The notes below the pieces were generated by a model. That model made no database searches. It had not been told where the DNA came from and saw nothing but the letters and a program-made list of their open reading frames with translations. Shown one piece after another: positions 1 through 5,600 of a stretch of DNA of 6,734 bases. Source of the DNA: Lachnospiraceae bacterium UBA7188 (GTDB lineage Bacteria; Bacillota; Clostridia; Lachnospirales; Lachnospiraceae); NCBI GenBank assembly GCA_002490995.1, contig DKVC01000191.1, positions 1 through 6,734 on the forward strand, given 5' to 3'. Within the stretch, counting starts at the first letter, position 1, and each line of letters begins with the position of its first letter. The position numbers and the translations under genes are program-made.

Positions 1-34
1 TTATTTGTAGACACTTCCTTACTTCCATATAAAA

Positions 35-79
35 AAGCGTGTGTCCGGGGGCTGGATTTACGCCTTGGTCTACACGCTT
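35..79 (-). repeat. Hairpin element 1 with conserved loop, terminator-like
   Basis: Perfect 8-bp stem AAGCGTGT (35-42) and ACACGCTT (72-79) enclosing about 29 nt. Read on the minus strand, the stem is followed directly by a run of T (plus-strand A31-A36), as in an intrinsic terminator. The loop contains CTGGATTTACGC (52-63 on plus; GCGTAAATCCAG on minus), which recurs exactly in the second hairpin about 80 bp to the right. On the minus strand GGC and GCC can pair inside the loop and leave GTAAATCCA unpaired. I do not recognise the family. It could be part of a structured small RNA, a tandem terminator or a mobile-element end. Confidence 0.5.
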
Positions 80-117
80 ATTTGAATGGAAATATTTAAT
101 TTTGTGATAATAAAACA

Positions 118-164
118 AGCGTATGGCTTATATCAACTGGATTTACGCGACTGAGCCACACGCT
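118..164 (-). repeat. Hairpin element 2 with the same conserved loop
   Basis: An 11-bp stem is formed by AGCGTATGGCT (118-128) and AGCCACACGCT (154-164). On the plus strand one pair is an A-C mismatch. On the minus strand the same position is a G-U wobble, so the structure fits better as minus-strand RNA. The loop carries the same CTGGATTTACGC (137-148) seen in element 1, and the outer stem again begins AGCGT. A T-rich stretch (CTTGTTTTATTAT on minus) follows the stem. The two elements share loop and stem base but differ in between, as expected for homologous structured elements and not for a recent exact duplication. Confidence 0.5.
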
Positions 165-186
165 GTATTTATAAATTTATCAGAAT

Positions 187-540
187 TTAGGAAAGAAAGC
201 AATGGACATTTTGGATAAAAATCTTTGTGTTTTTGGGGGTTAGCCGGAGCATTCCGTCCAGTGCAAAATACAGATATGGCGGTTCTTCGGAAGGAAGGGG
301 TACTTTCTCTGTGGCGAAGCGGTGTGGGGGTGTGCCCTGTATTCCGATCTGATCACAGCTTTTCGTCAGAGCAGGGGTTGAATTTTGCTGCACATTTTTA
401 ATCCCAAAGAAGGTTTCATTCCCCACAGCTTGCTGTGGGGAGTTTCATTATGCTGTAGCCGTGAAGAGAATGAAGTCTTTCGGGTTTGCTGGGGCCAGTT
501 CCGCCCAATAGTCTAAGCAGGCCTAAGCCGGGTGATGTCT
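187..540. repeat. Gene-free stretch, possible dispersed repeat element
   Basis: No gene here can be supported by a ribosome binding site plus a recognisable product. Short minus-strand open frames (426-187 and 655-416) translate to peptides containing phrases such as MLRLTPKNTKIF and LHSLHGYSIMKLPTA. I have the impression of seeing these in many spurious small hypothetical proteins from Clostridia, which would mean the DNA itself is a dispersed repeat. That impression comes from memory and is unverified. The stretch ends just before the padR-family promoter and contains the palindrome at 421-440. The left and right limits given are approximate. Confidence 0.3.
413..449. repeat. Perfect palindrome between GTTTCATT direct repeats
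   Basis: CCCCACAGC (421-429) and GCTGTGGGG (432-440) form a 9-bp perfect stem with only two bases between them. The palindrome is bracketed by identical 8-bp direct repeats GTTTCATT at 413-420 and 442-449. A subterminal hairpin of this kind resembles the ends recognised by IS200/IS605-type single-strand transposases or a palindromic miniature element, but no transposase is present. It has no T-run immediately after the stem, which argues against a simple terminator. Confidence 0.5.
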
Positions 541-548
541 GTTTTGTA

Positions 549-577
549 TTGACAATATTCCATAAGTGGAATATAAT
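549..577 (+). promoter_or_regulatory. Consensus sigma-A promoter of the PadR operon
   Basis: TTGACA at 549-554 and TATAAT at 572-577, separated by exactly 17 bp, both perfect matches to the housekeeping consensus. Transcription should begin near 583-586, giving a leader of about 40 nt before the regulator's ATG at 624. Such a perfect promoter would be very strong unless repressed, which fits the operator embedded in its spacer. Confidence 0.85.
555..574. promoter_or_regulatory. Palindromic operator inside promoter spacer
   Basis: ATATTCCA-TAAG-TGGAATAT is a perfect inverted repeat with 8-bp arms and a 4-bp centre. It fills the gap between the -35 and -10 boxes and overlaps the first bases of the -10. 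A dimer bound here would block RNA polymerase. The adjacent gene is a PadR-type repressor, and these commonly repress their own operon, so this is the obvious candidate site (inference). A second short palindrome, ATTCGAAT (576-583), lies immediately downstream around the start of transcription. Confidence 0.7.
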
Positions 578-623
578 TCGAATAAAGAAGCGGAACATAA
601 ATGGGAAAGGAAGAGTAGGGAAG

Positions 624-1172
624 ATGTTAAAGCATGGCATTTTAGGGTTGATCAACTATCATGAGATGACCGGGTATGAGATTATGCAGGCCTTCCGGGA
701 TTCCCTGAATTTCTTCTGGACAGCGCAGACAAGCCAGATTTACAGGGAACTGCAGACACTGGAAGACAGGAAATGGGTTGAAAAAACATTCGTGCCCCAG
801 CAGGGAAAGCCGGATAAAAATATTTATTCCATTACGGAGGAGGGGAGACACGAGCTGCTGAGATGGCTTTCAGACGGTAATTTAGGGGTAAATTCACGGA
901 CACCGATCCTGATGAAAGTATTTTTTATGGGCGAGCGGAGCCGGGAGGATAACATACGTTATTTTGAGGAACTGAAAGCATATTGCGGAATGTTTCTGAA
1001 AAGCCTTGCGTCCGTGCCGAAGCAGATAGGGGCTTACAGTGATTTTCTGGGTGCCGGAGAAAAGGCATTGTATTGGGGGATGACGGTAGAGTATGGACGC
1101 AGGAATATGCAGATGTGCATGGAATGGGCGCAGCACTGTATTGAGCAGCTGGAAAGAGAGGGAGACATATGA
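624..1172 (+). CDS. PadR-family transcriptional regulator
   Basis: A 182-residue protein with the layout of PadR regulators. The N-terminal winged helix (about residues 1-85) includes the typical opening MLKHGILGLI, the TGYEI turn, the recognition region QTSQIYRELQTLEDRKWV and the wing GKPDKNIYSITEEG. A helical C-terminal dimerisation region (about 95-180) follows, as in the Vir_act_alpha_C type. ATG 624 is chosen because the family begins at MLKHG and the purine-rich AGGAAG/AGGGAAG lies just upstream. The open frame extends back to 486, but that would cross the promoter. The gene overlaps the next one by four bases (ATGA), so the two are translationally coupled. It probably represses its own operon through the palindrome at 555-574. 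The inducer is unknown; PadR proteins often sense small phenolic or cationic compounds (family knowledge). Confidence 0.9.
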   Translation: MLKHGILGLINYHEMTGYEIMQAFRDSLNFFWTAQTSQIYRELQTLEDRKWVEKTFVPQQGKPDKNIYSITEEGRHELLRWLSDGNLGVNSRTPILMKVFFMGERSREDNIRYFEELKAYCGMFLKSLASVPKQIGAYSDFLGAGEKALYWGMTVEYGRRNMQMCMEWAQHCIEQLEREGDI

Positions 1173-2851
1173 AAATTCTGGTGATAAACGGAAGTCCGAA
1201 AGGCAGCAGAAGCAATACATACAAACTGACCAGGGCTTTTCTTGCAGGAATGAAAGAAAGTACAGAGGCAGCAGGCGGAACTCTTGAAGTGGAAGAAATT
1301 CAGGTGAATCAGAAAGAGATACATCCCTGCCTGGGCTGTTTTTCCTGTTGGAACAAGACGCCCGGTGCCTGCTGTATCCAGGATGATATGCAGGAAGTAA
1401 TCCGGAGACTGCTGTGGGCGGATATTACCATATGGAGTTTCCCTCTGTATTATTTTACGGTTCCGGGCGGGCTTAAGAACTTGATTGACCGACAGCTTCC
1501 GATGGTACAGCCGTTTATGGTGGAAAATGAGGCACAGACCGGCAGCGGGAGCCATCCGTCCAGATACGACATGAGCGGCAAGAAGACGGTGGTGATATCG
1601 ACCTGCGGCTTTTACACGGCGGAAGGGAATTATGACGGTGTATGCAGCCTGTTTGATCATATTTGCGGTAAGGACTGCTATACCACTGTTTTCTGTGGGC
1701 AGGGGGAACTGTTCCGGGTGCCGGATGTGTCCCGGAGGACGGATGAATATCTGGGATACGTTCGTGAGGCCGGAAAAGAATATATGGCAGGAGAAATCCT
1801 TCCGGAAACAAGGGCGCAGCTGAACCGCCTGCTGTATCCCCGGGAAATATTTGAAAGCTGGGCGGATATGAGCTGGGGAATCGAAAAAACAAATGGGGAA
1901 AAGGAGTCGGATGCCCTGATCTTTACCAGGGAGATGGCAGTGCTTTACAGGAAAGAAAGCTATTCCGGCAAAGAGCAGGTACTGGAAATGTACTATACGG
2001 ATGTGGATGAATGTTATCAGATTGTCATGGGAAAAGAGGGAAGCAGGGTGGTTACGGATGGTTCTGCGGCTGCTACGACGAGGATTGAGACACCGTTATC
2101 CGTATGGCGTTCGATTGCGGCAGGAGAAATCCGGGGGGACGAGGCATTGATGAAGCAGCTTTATAGAGTAAAAGGCGATTTTAACCTGCTGCTCAGATGG
2201 GATGACTGCTTTATGGGAGTCGGGAGCGGTTCAGACGGTGACGGGCAGAAAACAAAAGACGGAAGCAGGGAGAAAACGGGAGAAAAAGCCGGCGGGATTC
2301 ATGTGCCTGCCAAAGAAACCAATATGAATATTATGCTGATTCCGTGGATGGCTTTCTGGATATTTGTGGGAATCAGCAGCGATATCGGAAGCTTTATCAG
2401 TATTGGCGCCTGCGAACTGGTACCCTTATTATTTTACCAGAATAAGAAGACACTGTACGATGTTTTAAGTGCAGCTTTCGTCAGCGGGTTTGCCATGGCG
2501 GTGCTGTCCGGCGTGTCCGTCAGAGTGATCCTGCCTCTGTCCTACCTGGCCTTCGGGGTTATGTGGACCGTAACCTGTTTTGGAAAAATACCGCTTACGG
2601 CGCATTATTCCATGAACGGGTATCATGGGGAAGATGCACTGCGGAACCCTCTTTTTATGAAAACAAACCGGATTTTGACGCTGATGTGGGGCGTTTTATA
2701 TTTATTAACGCCCATATGGACTTATTTCCTGATGGGGACAGGGATAAAATCATATATAGGCGCTGTAAACTCTATTTTACCGATTCTGATGGGAGTCTTT
2801 ACAGTATGGTTCCAGAAATGGTATCCGGCGAAAATCGCAGGGGGAAAATAA
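1169..2851 (+). CDS. FMN flavoprotein (Isf-like) - SCP2 - membrane domain fusion
   Basis: A 560-residue, three-part protein. Residues 1-210 form a flavodoxin-like NAD(P)H-dependent FMN reductase domain, with the FMN-phosphate loop NGSPKGSRSNT (7-17) and the partner strand SFPLYYFTVPGGLKNLIDR (90-108). Cysteines C54, C57, C60 and C68 (CX2CX2CX7C, followed by C69) match the 4Fe-4S motif spacing of iron-sulfur flavoproteins. Residues about 248-345 resemble an SCP2 sterol/lipid-binding domain, ending in TPLSVWRSIAAGEIRGDEALMKQLYRVKGDFNLLLR. A polar linker (350-384) leads to about six hydrophobic helices (near 387-402, 404-424, 431-449, 452-470, 502-521, 529-548). Ordinary family members stop near 200-230 residues. 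The start overlaps the PadR stop, with AGAGGGAG just upstream. I infer membrane-tethered redox chemistry on a hydrophobic substrate; the substrate is unknown. Confidence 0.82.
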   Translation: MKILVINGSPKGSRSNTYKLTRAFLAGMKESTEAAGGTLEVEEIQVNQKEIHPCLGCFSCWNKTPGACCIQDDMQEVIRRLLWADITIWSFPLYYFTVPGGLKNLIDRQLPMVQPFMVENEAQTGSGSHPSRYDMSGKKTVVISTCGFYTAEGNYDGVCSLFDHICGKDCYTTVFCGQGELFRVPDVSRRTDEYLGYVREAGKEYMAGEILPETRAQLNRLLYPREIFESWADMSWGIEKTNGEKESDALIFTREMAVLYRKESYSGKEQVLEMYYTDVDECYQIVMGKEGSRVVTDGSAAATTRIETPLSVWRSIAAGEIRGDEALMKQLYRVKGDFNLLLRWDDCFMGVGSGSDGDGQKTKDGSREKTGEKAGGIHVPAKETNMNIMLIPWMAFWIFVGISSDIGSFISIGACELVPLLFYQNKKTLYDVLSAAFVSGFAMAVLSGVSVRVILPLSYLAFGVMWTVTCFGKIPLTAHYSMNGYHGEDALRNPLFMKTNRILTLMWGVLYLLTPIWTYFLMGTGIKSYIGAVNSILPILMGVFTVWFQKWYPAKIAGGK

Positions 2852-2985
2852 AATGCTGTGAGGGTGGAACTGATTTGGAAGACTTTATAGCCGGTGTAAT
2901 GGCTGGCGTGGTGTGGTTCTATACTGGTGAGAGTTTATGCGATTCCCAGAATATTTCGCAGATAGAGATTTTACCAGAAACTTAA

Positions 2986-3150
2986 TATACATTCGGGTTA
3001 GTAAATGTTTTTGAGTGTGAGGCGCCGCTTCAGAGGATTCCGGATCATTATTCAAAGTTGATTTTGACACTGGACGAAGACCCGGAGGCGGATTATGAGG
3101 GTATTCGACGCATCAATGCACTGGATTGGCTGATGGGGACGGCACAATGA
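2986..3150 (+). pseudogene. C-terminal remnant of DUF4143-type AAA ATPase
   Basis: The frame ending at TGA 3148-3150 reads APLQRIPDHYSKLILTLDED, then PEADYEGIRRINALDWLMG. This matches my recollection of the extreme C-terminus of the bacterial AAA plus DUF4143 proteins (pattern: IPD-YPK-ILT-D, then GI--IN-LDWL). Only about 50 residues remain. An in-frame stop lies at 2983-2985, and the ATPase Walker motifs and most of the protein, usually about 400 residues, are missing. It has no start codon with a ribosome binding site. It is a relic left by deletion and has no expected function. Confidence 0.65.
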
Positions 3151-3183
3151 CAGGGAAGGCGCCAGTCAGGCTTGTTTTTCGGA

Positions 3184-3213
3184 AGCAATTCTTTCCGCTG
3201 CTTAAGAATTGCT
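3184..3213. repeat. Strong stem-loop, 10-bp perfect stem
   Basis: AGCAATTCTT (3184-3193) pairs with AAGAATTGCT (3204-3213) around a 10-nt loop. It lies 34 bp after the stop of the ATPase remnant, where a terminator would be expected, but no T-run follows on either strand. It may be a decayed terminator, an RNA-stabilising stem or a mobile-element end. Confidence 0.5.
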
Positions 3214-3448
3214 CCTGGAATGCCGATATATCCTGTATATGGAAGGAACGAAACTGTTGTTTCCGGCAGGATATGTTGTTTGGGATGATATACTTCATTA
3301 CTGCCGGTTGTTTCTCATGAGCGTAGTCATTCCTGACGATAGAAGTACCGATTTATTGTTTGCTGTTTCTTTGCTGTCTGCGGCAGAAGCGTTCATGTGT
3401 TATACATTTACACAGGCAAATGTTTGGCTGTGGGTATAAGGGAGTGTC

Positions 3449-3484
3449 TGCAAATTACAGGAACTTTTTTGCAAACTCTGTAAT
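3449..3484. promoter_or_regulatory. Direct and inverted repeats upstream of coiled-coil gene
   Basis: TGCAAA occurs at 3449-3454 and 3470-3475, exactly 21 bp (two helical turns) apart. Overlapping them, ATTACAG (3454-3460) and CTGTAAT (3478-3484) form an inverted repeat. The site lies 45 to 80 bp before the ATG of the first coiled-coil gene, where control of transcription would be expected. A possible -35 TTGCAA (3469-3474) lies inside it, but no good -10 box sits at the right distance, so the promoter itself is not identified. It may use an alternative sigma factor or an activator (inference). Confidence 0.35.
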
Positions 3485-3528
3485 CCAAAGAAAATAACTG
3501 ATACTTCCAAAATAATAGGAGGGGCGCT

Positions 3529-4461
3529 ATGAAATTACAGAACAATATAACGATTTTCAGCGGAGACACGCGGAATAATGTACAGGCGGAATGGAAGAAC
3601 AAGGAAGGAACAGACAGCTACGATAAGAAGAGCAGGACCATTTACGCCGGGAATTTCCTGAAAGAATTTCCACTGCGGGAGAAAATACAGCAAAAGAGGG
3701 CGGAAGCACAGCAGCGTGCCATGAAAATTGTGCAGGATGCCTGGGATGCGGACAGGCAGCTGGACAACGAGATTAAAATGCGTGAGGAAGAATCGGAGAA
3801 GCTGCGTGAGGATAATCAGGCGGAGCTTGAGAACCTGAAGGACGTCAACCGGAGATCGGAGGAGTTAAGGGAAGCTTTCGGGGTGGACAAGGACAGCGAA
3901 GAGCAGCAGGAGCTGGAGCGCATGATACAGGATCGAAGGTCTGGTAAGATAAGCTTATCTAAGAAGGAGCCTACAGAATATCAGCGCCGTGCACTGGCAT
4001 TGGAGGATGAAGCGGCCAGATACAGAAGCCAGCTTGCGGCCAACAATGGAAAAATCCTGGAAAACAGCGAGGTAAATGCGGCTATCCGGAAAGAGCGCCT
4101 CAAGAGCCACACCATGGTGGATGCCCAGGCGGAAGCGGAGAATGTGATGGAATCTCTCACGGATGAAATCGTAGGCCTGGTGACAGAAGAGGCAAAGGAG
4201 CACCTGGACGAGGAACAGGAGAAGCGGGAAGAGCAGGCGGAAAAAATCGAGGAACAGAAGAAAGAGCAGGAAGAAATTCAGGAGAAACGGGACGAGAGGG
4301 AGAAGGAACTGGAAAAACTCATCGAAGAAATGCCTGTGGAGGAGATGGCGAATCTGCAGCAGACCATGGATGAGGTCAAGCAGCAGGTCCAGAAGGTTTT
4401 GAATGAGGCAAATCTGGCGGCCGAGGATGTGAAGGGCGCGAAGGTGGATGCGTCCGTATAA
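3529..4461 (+). CDS. Coiled-coil protein of unknown function, paralogue A
   Basis: A 310-residue protein that is very rich in Glu, Lys, Arg and Gln, without cysteine, signal peptide or membrane segment, so probably cytoplasmic. The N-terminus carries two similar short motifs, TIFSGDTRN (8-16) and TIYAGN (37-42), followed by a conserved basic helix KRAEAQQRAMKIVQDAW (56-72). Long predicted coiled coils span about 80-180 and 200-268. The motif FGVDKDSEEQQ (117-127) and the tail MPVEEMANLQ...AAEDVKGAKVDASV are shared with the downstream paralogue. Start ATG 3529 has a strong AGGAGGGG at 3517-3524. I recall similar unannotated proteins in Lachnospiraceae but know of no function. The conserved ends around a variable coiled coil suggest a structural or scaffold role (inference). 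It lacks about 16 residues near position 145 that paralogue B has. Confidence 0.85.
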   Translation: MKLQNNITIFSGDTRNNVQAEWKNKEGTDSYDKKSRTIYAGNFLKEFPLREKIQQKRAEAQQRAMKIVQDAWDADRQLDNEIKMREEESEKLREDNQAELENLKDVNRRSEELREAFGVDKDSEEQQELERMIQDRRSGKISLSKKEPTEYQRRALALEDEAARYRSQLAANNGKILENSEVNAAIRKERLKSHTMVDAQAEAENVMESLTDEIVGLVTEEAKEHLDEEQEKREEQAEKIEEQKKEQEEIQEKRDEREKELEKLIEEMPVEEMANLQQTMDEVKQQVQKVLNEANLAAEDVKGAKVDASV

Positions 4462-4493
4462 GGATCCGTGGAATCATGGAGTCCGGAGATGTT

Positions 4494-4538
4494 GTGATGT
4501 GAGAGGTGCAAAAGGTGGACGCATCTGTGGATCATAGT
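4494..4538 (+). pseudogene. Relic of the tail of a third coiled-coil paralogue
   Basis: Between the two paralogues, GATGTGAGAGGTGCA (4496-4510) reads DVRGA. After a one-base shift, GTGGACGCATCTGTG reads VDASV, rebuilding the family ending DVKGAKVDASV. Against the end of paralogue A, the codons GAT/GAC, GCG/GCA, TCC/TCT and GTA/GTG differ only at third positions. The copy therefore diverged under protein-level selection before breaking. The sequence after it (GTGGATCATAG) also resembles the bases after paralogue A's stop (GTGGAATCATGG), so the homology runs past the coding end. The rest of the third gene is gone. Confidence 0.6.
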
Positions 4539-4587
4539 ATATTTCTGCCAGAGTATAGAACGGAGGAATCAGAACAGGGGGGAGTAT

Positions 4588-5568
4588 ATGGAAATAAGAA
4601 ACGATATTACGATTTTTGCGGGAGATACCCGGAACAGCATGCAGGCATCAGATAAAGCCAGGGGCAGTCAGCCTGCCGAAGAGAAAAACCAAACCATTTA
4701 CGCCGGAAATCTGCTGGCGGAATTTCCATTAAAGGACAGGATACAGGAGAGAAGAGCCCAGGCACAGGAACGGGCGATGAAGATTGTAAGTGATACCTGG
4801 AACGGAGACCGGCAGGTAGAGGGGCTGATCGAAGAAAGCAGAGAGCGCCGCAGGAATCTGCAGGCTGCCTATAAGGAAGCCCAGGACAGGATATCGGAAA
4901 TCAGGGAAGAAGGCAATGCCCTGCGGGATGTCTACGGAGTAGATGCCGACAGTGAGGAACAGCAGTACCTGGATCTGCTGCTGAAGGAACAGGCAGCAAA
5001 CCGCCCGTTTCCTGAGGCAGAACTGACGGAGGAAGAGAGTGAGCGCCTTTACGAATACAGGCTTCAGGGAAAAGAACTGACGGAATATCAACAGCGTCAG
5101 CTGGAGCTCAACGGTCAAATCGGAGGATATCAGCTTGCTGCACACAAGGCCGCAGCGAAGATTGAGAAGGAGAACGCCGTTATCCGCGGAATCCGTGAGG
5201 AACAGCGGAAAGTCCATCCCATGGCAGATGCCCGGAAGCAGGCGGAAGAAGTGATGGAAGCTGCACGGGATGAAATCATCGGTATGGTAACAGAGGAAGC
5301 GAAGGATCATATTGACGATGAGCAGGAAGAGAGGAAGGAAGAATCCGAGGCCATCAAGGAGAAAAAGGAAGAGCAGGAGGTAGTTCTGGAGAAACGGGAA
5401 GAGCGTGAGAAGGAACTGGAAAAACTCATGGAGGACATGCCCGTGGAGGAGATGGCTGATCTGAAGAATGTCCAGGCGCAGGTACAGCAGAAGGTTCAGG
5501 ATATCGTGAGCAAGATGAATCTGGTAGCGGAGGATATCAAGGGCGCCCAGGTGGATGCCAGTCTGTAG
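4588..5568 (+). CDS. Coiled-coil protein of unknown function, paralogue B
   Basis: A 326-residue paralogue of the upstream protein, alignable end to end. Shared landmarks are ITIFAGDTRN (7-16), TIYAGNLLAEFPL (36-48), ERRAQAQERAMKIVSDTW (54-71), YGVDADSEEQQ (116-126), ELTEYQQRQLELN (163-175), HPMADARKQAEEVMEAARDEIIGMVTEEAKDHIDDEQEE (from 210) and the tail MPVEEMADL...VAEDIKGAQVDASL. It has no cysteine, signal peptide or membrane segment. Coiled coil is expected over about 75-130 and 185-282. It carries an extra segment, TEEESERLYEYRLQG (147-161), absent from paralogue A. Divergence is highest in the coils and lowest at both ends. ATG 4588 has GGGGGGAG at 4577-4584. It is probably co-transcribed with A (126-bp gap) and with the nitroreductase (32-bp gap). 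No function can be assigned. Confidence 0.85.
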   Translation: MEIRNDITIFAGDTRNSMQASDKARGSQPAEEKNQTIYAGNLLAEFPLKDRIQERRAQAQERAMKIVSDTWNGDRQVEGLIEESRERRRNLQAAYKEAQDRISEIREEGNALRDVYGVDADSEEQQYLDLLLKEQAANRPFPEAELTEEESERLYEYRLQGKELTEYQQRQLELNGQIGGYQLAAHKAAAKIEKENAVIRGIREEQRKVHPMADARKQAEEVMEAARDEIIGMVTEEAKDHIDDEQEERKEESEAIKEKKEEQEVVLEKREEREKELEKLMEDMPVEEMADLKNVQAQVQQKVQDIVSKMNLVAEDIKGAQVDASL

Positions 5569-5600
5569 GACATATCAATAGCAACGGGGAGTATAGCAGT

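Larger units (their letters stand above)
2852..3528. other. Gene-poor decayed stretch between two operons
   Basis: This stretch holds no intact gene that I can support. It contains the C-terminal remnant of a DUF4143-type ATPase (to 3150), a strong hairpin (3184-3213), and repeats just ahead of the next gene. A 76-codon plus-strand open frame at 3209-3439 has a hydrophobic middle and end, but it lacks a ribosome binding site and any family signature, and its ATG lies inside the hairpin stem. I therefore do not call it a gene. No clear terminator is visible after the flavoprotein stop at 2851. Confidence 0.6.

Noticed and set aside
1..28. Possible start of a minus-strand gene running off the left edge (MEVRKCLQI...)
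   Set aside because: No ribosome binding site; the T-run of the hairpin at 35-79 lies directly upstream, and nine codons are too few to judge.
35..164. Reading the two left-end hairpins as a CRISPR array
   Set aside because: There are only two units of unequal sequence; conservation is limited to the loop and stem base, spacing is irregular and no cas genes are present.
486..623. Upstream extension of the PadR gene to ATG 486
   Set aside because: The extension would cross the consensus promoter, and the PadR family begins at the MLKHG methionine.
1034..1660. Long minus-strand open frame of 208 codons
   Set aside because: It is antisense to the clearly coding PadR and flavoprotein genes, has low-complexity composition and shows no family signature.
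2563..2985. Plus-strand open frame overlapping the end of the flavoprotein gene
   Set aside because: It is an out-of-frame shadow of the membrane domain, with no ribosome binding site and no recognisable product.
3209..3439. 76-codon plus-strand frame with a hydrophobic end
   Set aside because: No ribosome binding site, its ATG sits in a hairpin stem, and there is no family resemblance; kept only as a note in the gene-poor stretch.
4729..5310. 193-codon minus-strand frame
   Set aside because: Antisense to coiled-coil paralogue B; long reverse frames are expected from the biased codons of Glu/Lys/Gln-rich proteins.
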